Assembly (NCBI RefSeq): GCF_000308215.1
Contig: NZ_CAJE01000012.1
Location: forward strand, 124,001 to 188,000
DNA: 64,000 nt
DNA from: Methanomassiliicoccus luminyensis B10
GTDB taxonomy: Archaea > Thermoplasmatota > Thermoplasmata > Methanomassiliicoccales > Methanomassiliicoccaceae
Reading direction: 5' to 3'
In this document: piece by piece, positions 9,274 through 18,361 of the stretch
How the letters are laid out: every line of letters begins with the position of its first letter
How positions within the stretch are numbered: the first letter of the stretch is position 1
Notes under the pieces: generated by a model
Told to the model about the DNA's origin: nothing
What the model saw: only the letters and a program-made list of their open reading frames with translations
Database searches by the model: none
Made by a program: the position numbers and the translations under genes

Positions 9274-10240
9274 GGCGGTCCTTGCGGGAGCGCGATATGG
9301 CCTCGAACATGCCTCCCTTGGTGATGTCCACTACGCCGAAGACCGCCACCACTTCCTTCTTGCGGACTATGGGGACGACCACCACGGCCATGCCCCGGTA
9401 CGGTCCCGCCGGAGAGACCCTCCGCACCACCGTGCCCTTCCTGAGCACCTCCTCCAGCACCGGGCCGGTGTAGCTGTTGTCCACTATATCGCCGTCCTCG
9501 CACCTCACTCCGTAGTGGTTCTGGCTGCGCATGGTGACCGGCAGCCTGCCTACCAGCTCGTGCACCGCCAGAGCGAGGCACCGGAGGTCCTCGGCCTCGG
9601 TGTCCGGCCCGATGAGGCCGTCCCCTGCCGGGACGTCCCTCCAGCCAGCCCGGGTCTGGTCGCCCAAGGCCAGGGCCGCGGTGACCGCTCCCTTTTCTGC
9701 CGCCTCGTACGAGTGCGCGGTGCCCACCACCACGGCGTCCCCGTCCTCGATATCGAAGACCGAACGGAGCGGCAGCACATCGTTCTGGTCCGGCTCGGTC
9801 ATGTCCGGAAAATACAGCTTGCCGTCCCTGGCTATGAAAGTGGTCGCGCCCACCGCCCCCGCCCTGGCGGCGTCGTCCCTCTGCTCGTACCCGGTGGCGA
9901 TGCGGCCGGCCATCCCCTTCACCAGGACGGCGCAGTCCTGGGCGGAGATGGTCATGTTGGCCATCCTCACCGGCGCGGCGGAGATGCCGGAGTTGCGGAA
10001 CACCTTTCTCCCCCTCTCGGTAAGCTCGGCGCCCTTCTTGGTCATCTCCACCGAGCCCTCACGGATCAGCTTGTCCAATATGGTCCTGGTGCTGCCTTCC
10101 CCGATCCCCAGCGTCTGTGATAAGGCCTTGCGCCCGATGGGGCCGTGGGTGCTTATGATATCATAGGACTTCCAGACATGGAACAGGGTGAACTTGGGAG
10201 TGGGGCCGCCGCCAGTATATGACTGGAACTTCAGGACCAT
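9266..10240 (-). CDS. HTH regulator with DUF4443-like N terminus and C-terminal DUF2111 domain
   Basis: The 324-residue protein begins with a winged helix-turn-helix (about residues 25-85, including ALSQTLGIGEGSTRTILDKL). A middle domain (about 95-215) follows. The C-terminal domain (about 225-315, with YTGPVLEEVLRKG and PYRGMAVVVVPI) corresponds to DUF2111, found mainly in methanogens. The arrangement suggests a DNA-binding sensor, with the C-terminal domain as ligand- or partner-binding part. It shares an operon with the CPBP protein. The ligand is unknown. Confidence 0.75.
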   Translation of the reverse strand: MVLKFQSYTGGGPTPKFTLFHVWKSYDIISTHGPIGRKALSQTLGIGEGSTRTILDKLIREGSVEMTKKGAELTERGRKVFRNSGISAAPVRMANMTISAQDCAVLVKGMAGRIATGYEQRDDAARAGAVGATTFIARDGKLYFPDMTEPDQNDVLPLRSVFDIEDGDAVVVGTAHSYEAAEKGAVTAALALGDQTRAGWRDVPAGDGLIGPDTEAEDLRCLALAVHELVGRLPVTMRSQNHYGVRCEDGDIVDNSYTGPVLEEVLRKGTVVRRVSPAGPYRGMAVVVVPIVRKKEVVAVFGVVDITKGGMFEAISRSRKDRHE

Positions 10241-10309
10241 CGGCCCTGGATGGAGTATCCATCCTATAAAACCTGTTCAAACCTGGCACGGAAGGGACGG
10301 AGCAGGGAC

Positions 10310-10798
10310 TCAGTAAGGTTCCTTGCCGTTCCTCTTCCTGAACGCATCCACCAGAGCCCCGAAGATATCGTCCGAGACCAGCATCGGCATGCGCTTGCCC
10401 TCCTGCACCAGGATGCCGCTCGGCGCACCCTGGCCGCCCCGCCTCCGGGGGATCAGCACCACGAGGCTCCAGGGAATAAGGATATCCTCCTTCTTCCCAA
10501 TATATGGGGTCACCCCGTTGTTGTCGATGATGATCCTGGTCGGACGGATCTTGCGGTCCTGCCAGAACGCGGTGATGGGGCCCAGGGCGAGGAACACCGC
10601 CAGCAGAATGAGCAGGGGCTGGTCGGTATACAGCAGGTATATGACCAGCGCCACCATGATCGCCGGCTCCAGGACCAGTACGATCTTGGTCCTCAGGGGC
10701 ATGGGATTGACATGCTCCGACCTGACGATGCTCTCGATCTTCGTCCTCGGCGCCTCCGGGGGCTTCGTCTCCTCCTCGACCCTGATCTTTCTGGCCAT
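10310..10798 (-). CDS. two-helix membrane protein with a PH-like cytoplasmic domain
   Basis: Starting at the ATG on 10796-10798, the 162-residue product begins MARKIRVEEET. It has two adjacent transmembrane helices (about residues 40-59 and 62-79), then a soluble domain with the order expected for membrane-anchored PH-like proteins (RIIIDNNGVTPYIGKKEDILIPW). An earlier in-frame start at 10876 would translate through promoter-like DNA and is unlikely. It is divergent from atwA and shares its regulatory region. Function unknown. Confidence 0.65.
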   Translation of the reverse strand: MARKIRVEEETKPPEAPRTKIESIVRSEHVNPMPLRTKIVLVLEPAIMVALVIYLLYTDQPLLILLAVFLALGPITAFWQDRKIRPTRIIIDNNGVTPYIGKKEDILIPWSLVVLIPRRRGGQGAPSGILVQEGKRMPMLVSDDIFGALVDAFRKRNGKEPY

Positions 10799-10873
10799 GG
10801 ACCAACCTCGACCGGGGGGACATGTCATATTGGCTATATATCTTGATGTCCCCTGCGGGGACCGCCCCAAGAG

Positions 10874-10922
10874 CAATCGTTAAGGATGATTGTTAAAGGC
10901 AATTGTTAAGCGCAATTGTTAA
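10874..10922 (+). promoter_or_regulatory. four tandem 13-bp repeats upstream of atwA
   Basis: CAATTGTTAA-like decamers start at 10874, 10887, 10900 and 10913, exactly 13 bp apart, each followed by a 3-nt spacer. Copies three and four are identical (CAATTGTTAA); copies one and two differ at one or two bases (CAATCGTTAA, TGATTGTTAA). The array ends about 40 bp before the atwA TATA box and lies 75 bp from the divergent membrane-protein gene. The regular spacing points to cooperative binding of a regulator. Confidence 0.65.
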
Positions 10923-10962
10923 TACCAGAACCTCTCCAAATAGGGATGGAACAGGGAAAGGC

Positions 10963-10970
10963 TTTATACT
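10963..10970 (+). promoter_or_regulatory. TATA box of the atwA-mcrC operon
   Basis: TTTATACT is centred about 28 nt before the atwA ATG at 10995, the distance expected between an archaeal TATA box and the transcription start. The atwA message is therefore probably leaderless, consistent with the lack of a Shine-Dalgarno sequence there. Confidence 0.5.
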
Positions 10971-10994
10971 GTTAATAATGGTTGTCGGATTATT

Positions 10995-12620
10995 ATGGCC
11001 GAGTCGTCCGAGGCGTTCGTTATCATCAGCAATGTAAGCAAGATGTTCAACGGTTCGTATGTGCTCAGAGATGTTAGCGCATCAATCCGCCCCGGGGAGA
11101 TACTCGGCCTGATCGGGCGGAGCGGGGCCGGCAAGTCGGTGCTCATCAACATGTTGAGGGGAAGCCCGGACTACAAGCCGGACTCTGGCAAGGTGATCTA
11201 TCGCTTCAATTCCTGCAGCGCCTGCAACTGGGCGGACCTGCCGCTGGCCGGCAAGAAATGCGGCCACTGCGGGAGGGACATGGAGACCGTGGAGGTCGAC
11301 TATTGGGCCTTGGATGACGACGACCCCCTCAAGGGTCAGATCCGCAGGCGCATAGCCATCATGCTCCAGAGGACCTTCGCCCTGTTCGGCGACATGACCG
11401 TCATCGAGAACATCTTCGAGGCCCTGCCCGAAGGCATGGGTGAGAATCGGAGGGTCGAGAGGGCGCTGGAGCTCCTGCGCCTGGTCAAGCTGGACCACCG
11501 CATCACCCATATCGCCCGTGACCTGTCGGGCGGCGAGAAGCAGAGGTGCGTGCTGGCGAGACAGCTCGCCAAGGATCCCATATTGTTCCTGGCCGACGAG
11601 CCCACCGGCACTTTGGACCCTCAGACCGCGGAGATAGTTCACGACGCCCTGATCGACGCGGTCCAGAAGACCAACATGGCCATGGTAGTGACGTCCCACT
11701 GGCCCAAGGCCATCAACAGCCTGGCCGACAAGGCCATCTGGCTGGAGTCGGGCGAGATGATGAAGATCGGCGAACCCGAGGAAGTGACCTCCGAGTTCAT
11801 GGTGGGTTTCGAGCCCAAGATCGAGAGCAAGGTGGATATCGGGCAGCCCCTGGTCAAGGTGGAGAACGTCAAGAGGTACTTCTATTCATACAATCGCGGC
11901 GTGGTCAAGGCGGTGGACGGCGTTTCCCTGGAGGTCGGGGAGAAGGAGATCATCGGGCTGGTAGGCCTCTCCGGCGCCGGCAAGACCACCCTGTCCAGAA
12001 TGATATCCGGCCTGGGAGAGCCGTCCGAGGGAAAGATCACCGTCAGAGTAGGCGATGACTGGGTGGACATGTCCGAGCCCGGGCCGATGGGAAAGGGGCG
12101 GGCTACCCAGTACATCGGGATCCTCCACCAGGAGTTCTCCCTGTATCCTTTCGATACCATCCTCCAGAACCTCACCGTGTGCATCGGGATCAACCTCCCC
12201 GCGGAACTTGCCAAGATGAAGGTCATCCAGGTTCTCATGGGCGTGGGTTTCTCGCGCCAGGAGGTCGAGCGCATCCTCTACGCGTACCCGGACAACCTGA
12301 GCGTCGGCGAGAAGCAAAGGGTCGCCCTGGCACAGGTACTGATACGCGAGCCGCGCTTGGTAGTGCTCGACGAGCCCACCGGCACCATGGACCCCATCAC
12401 CAAGCTGTCCGTGGCGAAGTCCGTCCTGACGGCCCGAAAGGACCTCGGCGAGACATTCCTTATAGTCTCGCACGACATGGACTTCGTCATGAACTGCTGC
12501 GACCGCGCCATCCTGATGAAGGACGGGAAGGTCATCGCCGAGGGCGACCCTTCCAGCGTGATAGAGTACCTGACGCCCCAGGAGTCAGAGGTCATGCTCA
12601 CCAACGGGGCGAGGTCTTGA
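10995..12620 (+). CDS. atwA: MCR activation component A2 (ABC-type ATPase)
   Basis: AtwA is the ATPase that powers reductive activation of MCR. The 541-residue protein has two ABC nucleotide-binding domains. The first has Walker A GRSGAGKS near residue 41 and signature LSGGEKQR near 177. The second has Walker A GLSGAGKT near 325 and signature LSVGEKQR near 436. Walker B motifs read LFLADEPTG and LVVLDEPTG. Domain one carries an inserted CxxC...CxxC cluster (CSACNW ... KCGHCGRD, about residues 73-95), as in other A2 proteins. No membrane part is present. It starts a two-gene operon with mcrC. Confidence 0.95.
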   Translation: MAESSEAFVIISNVSKMFNGSYVLRDVSASIRPGEILGLIGRSGAGKSVLINMLRGSPDYKPDSGKVIYRFNSCSACNWADLPLAGKKCGHCGRDMETVEVDYWALDDDDPLKGQIRRRIAIMLQRTFALFGDMTVIENIFEALPEGMGENRRVERALELLRLVKLDHRITHIARDLSGGEKQRCVLARQLAKDPILFLADEPTGTLDPQTAEIVHDALIDAVQKTNMAMVVTSHWPKAINSLADKAIWLESGEMMKIGEPEEVTSEFMVGFEPKIESKVDIGQPLVKVENVKRYFYSYNRGVVKAVDGVSLEVGEKEIIGLVGLSGAGKTTLSRMISGLGEPSEGKITVRVGDDWVDMSEPGPMGKGRATQYIGILHQEFSLYPFDTILQNLTVCIGINLPAELAKMKVIQVLMGVGFSRQEVERILYAYPDNLSVGEKQRVALAQVLIREPRLVVLDEPTGTMDPITKLSVAKSVLTARKDLGETFLIVSHDMDFVMNCCDRAILMKDGKVIAEGDPSSVIEYLTPQESEVMLTNGARS

Positions 12621-13219
12621 AGCAGCAGATCGGCCGGAAGATGAGCTTCGTGGAGTGCCGGGAGTCCCGCGGCCTGGGAGTGGGCGGGGGCCTGGCCCAG
12701 AAGGCCACCATCTCCGAGAGCGGCAGGGACGTGGTGGCCGTGGCCATGGGTCCCGGCAAGAGGCACATCACCAAGCCGGTGTGCGAGATCACCTATGCGC
12801 TCAGAGAGGAAGGCATCGATACCAGCGTCATAGTCATCAACGCCGGGTCCGGCGTTCCCGCCGACGCTCCTGACGTGAGCACCGGCTCCATCTTCGGCCT
12901 GGACCCCATCGAGGTCGATAGGATCCAGCAGTTCAAGGTCGCGCTGATCCACCTGGGGAACGTGCGCAACCACATAATCTACAAGGCCAGGTTGATCCTG
13001 AGGAATGTGGACCTGCCCGCGGTCATCGTATGCCAGGCTCCCGTGGACTTCGAGGACTTCGCCCGCATAGGCATCAAGACCCGGCTGGTGATGCCCACCA
13101 AGGAAAACATCGCCACCAAGGGCAGGATCGAGGAGATCGTGACCGGCGTGGTGAGGGGGACGACCGCCCCGCAGAACAAGCTGGACGAGATCGTATCCAA
13201 GGTCCGCGCCAACCTTTGA
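12617..13219 (+). CDS. mcrC: methyl-coenzyme M reductase operon protein C
   Basis: McrC is a core subunit of the MCR activation complex. In Methanococcus maripaludis it co-purifies with Mmp3, Mmp7, Mmp17 and A2. The start is a TTG at 12617 overlapping the atwA stop by 4 nt, giving [19 protein letters not shown] and a 200-residue product. Family motifs are clear: [33 protein letters not shown] and [14 protein letters not shown]. The gene has left the mcr operon and joined atwA, so one message makes two parts of the same machine. Confidence 0.95.
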   Translation: MKQQIGRKMSFVECRESRGLGVGGGLAQKATISESGRDVVAVAMGPGKRHITKPVCEITYALREEGIDTSVIVINAGSGVPADAPDVSTGSIFGLDPIEVDRIQQFKVALIHLGNVRNHIIYKARLILRNVDLPAVIVCQAPVDFEDFARIGIKTRLVMPTKENIATKGRIEEIVTGVVRGTTAPQNKLDEIVSKVRANL

Positions 13220-13220
13220 T

Positions 13221-13793
13221 TCAGAGATCGATGTCGAACCCCACCAGGTGGGTCCAGTCCTTGGACCCGTTGTACCCCATGACGTTCCTTATCCAGTCGT
13301 CGGTGAGAGTCGATATGCTGCCGGAGGTGACCCTCGCCACGCCCTTGATGTTTTCGAGGTATGGGAACAGGACCTCCCCGATGAGGATGTACGGCTCCCC
13401 CTCCGGCATCACGTCGGGATGGAGGCAGAAGTCGTCGGAGAGGAAGCTGGCATTGGGGTCCTTCTCCAGGATCTCGTCCCTCTGGTCGGGCCGCACGTAC
13501 TCGCCGATGACCCGCCCCTTCTGGTCGACCATCAGCACGAGGTTCTCCCCTCCCCCTACCAGCAGGTGGGCGTTGCCGACGATCATGACGCTGACCTCGC
13601 GGTCGAGCGATTCCCACACCCCCTTGTTGACGAACGGCATCAGCCCCGCGCAGGCGCCGTTCTCCTCCGCCAGCCGCTCCATCCGCCGCACCTCTTCCTT
13701 CAGCTCGGGCTCGAGGAACCTCAGGCCCGCCACCCCGGGAATGGAGCGCAGGCGCTTCTCCACCGCGGCCAGGACCGCCTCTCTGTCCGACAT
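13221..13793 (-). CDS. uncharacterised protein B of an MCR-linked paralogous pair
   Basis: The 190-residue product aligns over its C-terminal 110 residues with the protein at 7091-7651. Shared positions run from a strand rich in valine and leucine (NLVLMVDQKGRVIGEYV) through EILEKDPNASFLSDDFCLHPD to HLVGFDIDL at the C terminus. Its N-terminal third is helical and charged. It is transcribed against the activation genes and its stop lies one base from the mcrC stop. No catalytic motif is evident and I do not recognise the family. Confidence 0.72.
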   Translation of the reverse strand: MSDREAVLAAVEKRLRSIPGVAGLRFLEPELKEEVRRMERLAEENGACAGLMPFVNKGVWESLDREVSVMIVGNAHLLVGGGENLVLMVDQKGRVIGEYVRPDQRDEILEKDPNASFLSDDFCLHPDVMPEGEPYILIGEVLFPYLENIKGVARVTSGSISTLTDDWIRNVMGYNGSKDWTHLVGFDIDL

Positions 13794-13924
13794 GAGAATC
13801 TCCAGCGTGCTATCGGGGCGCCTGGATTTTATTCTTTCTCCTCCAGTAAGGTGCGGAACGTTCTCTGGAGGGCGCAGAACGGCTAAACAATAATAACCCG
13901 GATGTGCGTTGAGAGGATGACTCG

Positions 13925-15739
13925 ATGTTGCTCAGACTGAACGGACGCGAGGTGGACACTGGGACCAAGAGCGGATTGTCCGATATTATTGAAGGAGAGC
14001 CGTACGCGCCCGGAACGCTGGTGGCTGTTACACGGTCCACCAGCTCGATGAAGAAGGAGACCAGCGAGTTCGAGATCGTCACCCCCCGGGGCTCGTTCAT
14101 AGTCCGCCTGAACGGTTCAGAGTTCGCCAAGGCCTGGAGGGACCTTCTTCCCCAGATCAAGGAAAGCGGGGTGAGGTGGCGCACCACCAAGGTGCTGGCG
14201 GTGGGGGCGTTCCCCTCGTCGGTGGAAGTAGAGCGGGGCCATCACGCCTACTCCGAGTACGACTGCTTCCTGGCACTGGGCGGGTACGACAGCTCCACCA
14301 CCTACATGATGATCGCCCGTGCCGACCACGTCGGCGCCTACGGCGTGAAGGGGGGCAGGTTCGGCAAGGTCACCCGGGGAAGGTACGTCCTGGACCTGGT
14401 GCAGGAAGGGGACAATATACTGGACATCCGGCCGGTGGTGTTGGAGATGTCGGCGAAGGACTCCTTCGCCACCTCCGACATGGAGCTGAAGCTGGAAGAG
14501 GGGATGTCTGTCGACACCTACGTCGGCGTGGACCTGGAGAAGCGCTCCCCGGTCAGCTGCGAGCAGTTCCTGGTCATCGCCGGGGACGGCGTGCTGACCA
14601 TAACGGACTACACCCCCACGTACTCGGCCAATTCCAGCCGCACCGATGTCACGCTGATCAACGAGTACTCCGAGGTGCGGGAGGAGGGGGATGTCACGGT
14701 ACGGCACGAGGGACCCGGCACCGGCCGCCTGTACTTCTACCGCAAGAGGAGGCAGCTGTCCCAGGCGCACAACCTCGTGGGCAAGGTCACCAACGGCCTG
14801 GAGCTGCTGAGGCTGGCCCAGGCCGGGTCCAAGGTCACTCTGGTCTCTGTTCCGTCCAGGCTCATGGTCATCGGCATGACCCAGAAAGAGGCCCAGGGGT
14901 TCCTGGAGTCCAGGGGGATGCGGCAGAAGAGGACTGGGCTGCAGGGCGACGATGCCAGGGTGGTAGAGCAGGAGCCCGAGCTGACCATGGAGATGCGCGA
15001 GGGCAGCGAGGTGGAAACGTTCGGCGTCAAGGCGGAGAAGATATCCGTGCTGGAGCTGAACGAGACCTCGCCCAAGACGGTACGCTATTTCCGCAAGATG
15101 ACCGGCCTAGACCACAAGCCGGTGGGCACCATGAAGGTGTTCTTCACCTACCAGGACATGCCCATGATCACCTTCGAGGGCAATGCCAAGGAGGCCGCGG
15201 TGCTGCTGCCGGAGAAGAGTTTTGACCCCGATTCCCCGAGGGGGCAGATCGGCATAACCAACATGTCCCGCCCCAACAGGGGGGCCATCGGCATAAGGCT
15301 GGAGGTGAGCGAGGAGTTCGGCCCCACCGGCGAGGAGCGCTACGGGACCAACATCGCGGGGAGGATGATCTCGGACCTCCCCCTCCTCATGGAGGGCATA
15401 AAGGACGGGGACATCGTGTATGTGCGGGAGGCCCGTCCGGGCGAGAAGGCAGTGGCCCCGCCGCCCGAGGAAGTGCCGAAGAAGATCATCCCGGAGGAGG
15501 TAGCGGAGATCGCGGCTGGGGAGTTCCAGTCCCACGCCCCCCCGCCCACACCGTTCGGCGCCCCTCCCGAGAGAGAGGAGCTGGCCGGCCGGGAGGAGCC
15601 GGCGGAGCCGGAGAAGAAGCCCAAGCCCAGGGCCAAGAGGGCCGCGCCGAGGAAGTCGGCGGCAAAGCCTAAGAAGGCGACCGAACCAAAGAAGACCACG
15701 GGGGGACGGCCACGGACCAAGAGACCGAAACAAGGATGA
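13925..15739 (+). CDS. mmp3: methanogenesis marker protein 3, MCR activation complex subunit
   Basis: Mmp3 is one of the proteins that co-purify with McrC in the activation complex. The 604-residue product begins with a ubiquitin-like/beta-grasp segment (MLLRLNGREVDTGTKSG), followed by cyclophilin-like beta-rich domains. Typical signatures include FFTYQDMPMITFEGNAKEA and GQIGITNMSRPNRGAIGIRL. The last 95 or so residues are rich in Pro, Ala, Glu and Lys and end in a strongly basic tail (AKRAAPRKSAAKPKK), probably disordered. This makes the protein longer than the roughly 500 residues I expect for the family. It begins a six-gene block with overlapping stops and starts. Confidence 0.92.
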   Translation: MLLRLNGREVDTGTKSGLSDIIEGEPYAPGTLVAVTRSTSSMKKETSEFEIVTPRGSFIVRLNGSEFAKAWRDLLPQIKESGVRWRTTKVLAVGAFPSSVEVERGHHAYSEYDCFLALGGYDSSTTYMMIARADHVGAYGVKGGRFGKVTRGRYVLDLVQEGDNILDIRPVVLEMSAKDSFATSDMELKLEEGMSVDTYVGVDLEKRSPVSCEQFLVIAGDGVLTITDYTPTYSANSSRTDVTLINEYSEVREEGDVTVRHEGPGTGRLYFYRKRRQLSQAHNLVGKVTNGLELLRLAQAGSKVTLVSVPSRLMVIGMTQKEAQGFLESRGMRQKRTGLQGDDARVVEQEPELTMEMREGSEVETFGVKAEKISVLELNETSPKTVRYFRKMTGLDHKPVGTMKVFFTYQDMPMITFEGNAKEAAVLLPEKSFDPDSPRGQIGITNMSRPNRGAIGIRLEVSEEFGPTGEERYGTNIAGRMISDLPLLMEGIKDGDIVYVREARPGEKAVAPPPEEVPKKIIPEEVAEIAAGEFQSHAPPPTPFGAPPEREELAGREEPAEPEKKPKPRAKRAAPRKSAAKPKKATEPKKTTGGRPRTKRPKQG

Positions 15740-16140
15740 TCGTCATCGCACCCACCTCCGAGCTGACGCCGGACCAGGTGGCCAGGTTCATTCATGCGCT
15801 GGGATTCGAGATCAATGTCAAGGAGACCTGCTACGGGGCCAACATCGAAGGTCCCCGAGAGGATGTCCGCAAGGTGCTGCAGGAGGTGAGGAAGCTCGAT
15901 CCCAACCGCATCTACTCCAAGATCAGGGCCTTCCCTATCGGCGACGAGAGGAGGTGCCGCGCCCACCACGGGTCGAGGCCCGGCTTCCCCCAGCTGGAGA
16001 AGGAGTGGAAGGACCTTTCCCTTATCGACAAGGGGCTGTGCGCCGCTGAGAAGGGAGAGAAGTGCGAGGAGAAGCCCCCGCCCAAGAAGCTTCCGGTCAA
16101 GGAGCTGCAGAAGATAGTCGACGAGGTGTGCTGCAAATGA
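15736..16140 (+). CDS. mmp6: methanogenesis marker protein 6
   Basis: The 134-residue product starts in an ATGA overlap with mmp3. It carries family features FIHALGFEINVKETCYGANI and KIRAFPIGDERRCRAHHGSRPG, and a Lys/Cys-rich C terminus with three further Cys residues. The role is not established. Its constant company with the MCR activation genes suggests assembly or cluster maturation. The assignment to marker 6 rests on size, motifs and gene order. Confidence 0.82.
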   Translation: MIVIAPTSELTPDQVARFIHALGFEINVKETCYGANIEGPREDVRKVLQEVRKLDPNRIYSKIRAFPIGDERRCRAHHGSRPGFPQLEKEWKDLSLIDKGLCAAEKGEKCEEKPPPKKLPVKELQKIVDEVCCK

Positions 16141-16574
16141 CAAAGGTCTTCATTGTCCCGCCCAACAGCCTTATATTGTACGATCTGGTGGAACGCTTCG
16201 GGCACGAGCCTCTCTCCATAATGGGAGAGATGCGGGAGCGTGTCACCAAGCCGGAGATGGACTCCCCTCCGCTCAACGTTACTCAGGAGGAGATCAAGAA
16301 GGGCCTGAAGTACGCCGGCATCGAGGTGCCTTCAGGGGTCCGCGGGCGCCTGGCGCTGTGGGGCCCCCTGATCGATCAGGCCAGCGCGGCCATCATTATG
16401 CATGACATGCCCTATACCTTTGGCTGTGTCGGGTGCCATCGGACCAACCTCATGCTCATTTACATGGTCCGGAAGAAGAAGATCCCCGTCCTGGAGGTCC
16501 ACTATCCCAAGGACGAGGAGGAGGCCAAGGTCATGGTCACCCGGGTCAAGACGTTCCTGGAGGGATTGAAGTGA
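16137..16574 (+). CDS. mmp5: methanogenesis marker protein 5
   Basis: Translation begins at ATG 16137 inside the mmp6 stop (ATGA) and gives about 145 residues starting [20 protein letters not shown]. The segment [21 protein letters not shown] contains a CxxCH pair that could bind metal or a cluster. An earlier in-frame ATG at 16062 would only add a reading of mmp6 in another frame. Function is unknown; it is co-translated with its neighbours. Confidence 0.82.
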   Translation: MTKVFIVPPNSLILYDLVERFGHEPLSIMGEMRERVTKPEMDSPPLNVTQEEIKKGLKYAGIEVPSGVRGRLALWGPLIDQASAAIIMHDMPYTFGCVGCHRTNLMLIYMVRKKKIPVLEVHYPKDEEEAKVMVTRVKTFLEGLK

Positions 16575-17803
16575 CGATAAAGATCGCGCAGCTGTCCTGC
16601 GGGACGGAGTACTCCGGCATACAGTCGGAGATAGAGAGGGCCGCCTCCACGGTGGGAGGGAAGATGGTCTACCCTGATGTCGCCTTCGACGACATCGACG
16701 TGGCGGTGGACGAGTTCGGCTTCGCGCCGGCGTCCCCCCAGCTGAGGATGATGATCGCCCGGGCCAAAGAGCTGGCCGACGGGCACTATGATGCGGACGC
16801 GGTGTTCATCGCCACCTGCTTCCGGTGCGCCGAGGGAGCGCTGGTGAGGAACGAGGTCCGGAGGTACATCCAGGAGCATACCCGGCTTCCGGTGGTGACA
16901 TACTCCTTCACCGAGCGCCTGAAGGCGGCGCAGCTGCTGACGAGGATGGAGGCCCTGGTCACCATCGTGGAGAAGAAGGAGCTGCTGGCCCGGGAGCGCC
17001 AGGTCGGCCTCACCGCCGGGATCGACTCGGGATCATCGACCACCAAGGCCATGATCCTGAGGGATAACAAGATCATCGGCAAGTCCTGGACCCCCACTGG
17101 GGAGGTCATGGGGACCGCCCAGGAGGTGCTCGACAAGGCACTGGCCGAGGCTGGCGTCAAGCAGAGCGAGCTTGAGGGCATCGGGGTCACCGGCTACGGC
17201 CGCTTCCTCATCGGCAAGAAGCTCAACGCCAAGCTGGTGCAGGAGGAGCTGACCACCAACGCCAAGGGAGCGGTGTGGCTCGCGGACCGCCAGAGGGGGG
17301 AAGCGACCATCATCGACATCGGGGGGATGGATAACAAAGCCATCACCGTGCGGGACGGCATCCCCGACAACTTCACCATGGGCGGCATCTGCGCCGGCGC
17401 CTCCGGCAGGTTCCTGGAGATGGTGTCCAAGAGGCTGAGGGTGGAGATCGAGAACCTGGGGTCCCTGGCCGACAAGGGGGACTGGAAGAAGGTCAACATG
17501 AACTCCTACTGCTCGGTGTTCGGCATACAGGACCTCGTGACCTCGCTGGCCGCGGGCAACACCATCGAGGACGTGGCCGCGGCGGCCTGCCACTCCGTGG
17601 CCGAGCAGGTGTACGAGCAGCAACTGCAGGAGATCGATGTCCGGCAGCCCGTGATACAGGTGGGCGGGACGTCCCTCATCAGCGGCCTGGTGACCGCGGT
17701 GGGCGACATGCTGGGAGGCAAGCCCATCATACCGCACGACTCGCAGTACATCGGAGCGGCCGGAGCGGCCCTGCTGGCCTCGGGGTTCCTTGAGGGAATG
17801 TGA
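16571..17803 (+). CDS. mmp15: methanogenesis marker protein 15 (BadF/BcrA-type ATPase)
   Basis: The start is a GTG at 16571 in a GTGA overlap with mmp5, giving about 410 residues ([16 protein letters not shown]). An N-terminal domain of about 140 residues precedes an ASKHA-fold ATPase related to activators of 2-hydroxyacyl-CoA dehydratase. Its phosphate loop is [14 protein letters not shown]. Two cysteines, in [11 protein letters not shown] and [11 protein letters not shown], correspond to those that hold a subunit-bridging [4Fe-4S] cluster in that family. It may couple ATP hydrolysis to low-potential electron transfer, which fits MCR activation; this is inferred from the fold. Confidence 0.88.
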   Translation: MTIKIAQLSCGTEYSGIQSEIERAASTVGGKMVYPDVAFDDIDVAVDEFGFAPASPQLRMMIARAKELADGHYDADAVFIATCFRCAEGALVRNEVRRYIQEHTRLPVVTYSFTERLKAAQLLTRMEALVTIVEKKELLARERQVGLTAGIDSGSSTTKAMILRDNKIIGKSWTPTGEVMGTAQEVLDKALAEAGVKQSELEGIGVTGYGRFLIGKKLNAKLVQEELTTNAKGAVWLADRQRGEATIIDIGGMDNKAITVRDGIPDNFTMGGICAGASGRFLEMVSKRLRVEIENLGSLADKGDWKKVNMNSYCSVFGIQDLVTSLAAGNTIEDVAAAACHSVAEQVYEQQLQEIDVRQPVIQVGGTSLISGLVTAVGDMLGGKPIIPHDSQYIGAAGAALLASGFLEGM

Positions 17804-18360
17804 TGAGCCGGCAGGACGAAGGCTTCGCGTACCAGAACTTCGACGCCATATTCAGGTCCACCATGGCCGACCTGGGGGTCAGCCGCATGGTGCAGGCGTT
17901 CAAGATACTGGCCGACCCCGAAGCGCCGTACTTCCTCATCTCCATGAAGCTGGGCAAGCCCCGAGCGGCCATCAGGATCCCTGACATGTCCACCCTGGAC
18001 GACAACACCAGGGGCACCATGATCACCATCACCGACGAGGAGTGGGCGCCGGCCCTGCTGACCAAGCTGTGGCAGAGGTACGGGCGGGACGGAGTGGAGC
18101 AGCTCACCCGGTTCGAGCTCCTGGTGAAGAACGTCAAGGTCTCCGAGCTCGAGAAGATCGAGCTCGACCCCGGCGAGGAGCTGAGGACAAAGCTGCTGGA
18201 TGCAGTATGGAGGGTGTTCCCGGAGGGCTTCAAGGTCCGCCACAACCTGGTGGACGACAAGGTTCTGACCATAATAGGGACGGAGCACGACATGAAGCAG
18301 GAATGGATCGACATAGCGACCAAGGTCCACGAGGAGATGCATCACGCGGAGGCGGAGTGA
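17800..18360 (+). CDS. mmp17: methanogenesis marker protein 17, MCR activation complex subunit
   Basis: The 186-residue protein starts in an ATGA overlap with mmp15. Mmp17 co-purifies with McrC, Mmp3, Mmp7 and A2 in the M. maripaludis activation complex. Family features visible here are an acidic, cysteine-free alpha/beta sequence with [16 protein letters not shown] at the C terminus. It lies 1 nt before mmp7, matching the usual mmp17-mmp7 pairing. Confidence 0.88.
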   Translation: MMSRQDEGFAYQNFDAIFRSTMADLGVSRMVQAFKILADPEAPYFLISMKLGKPRAAIRIPDMSTLDDNTRGTMITITDEEWAPALLTKLWQRYGRDGVEQLTRFELLVKNVKVSELEKIELDPGEELRTKLLDAVWRVFPEGFKVRHNLVDDKVLTIIGTEHDMKQEWIDIATKVHEEMHHAEAE

Positions 18361-18361
18361 G

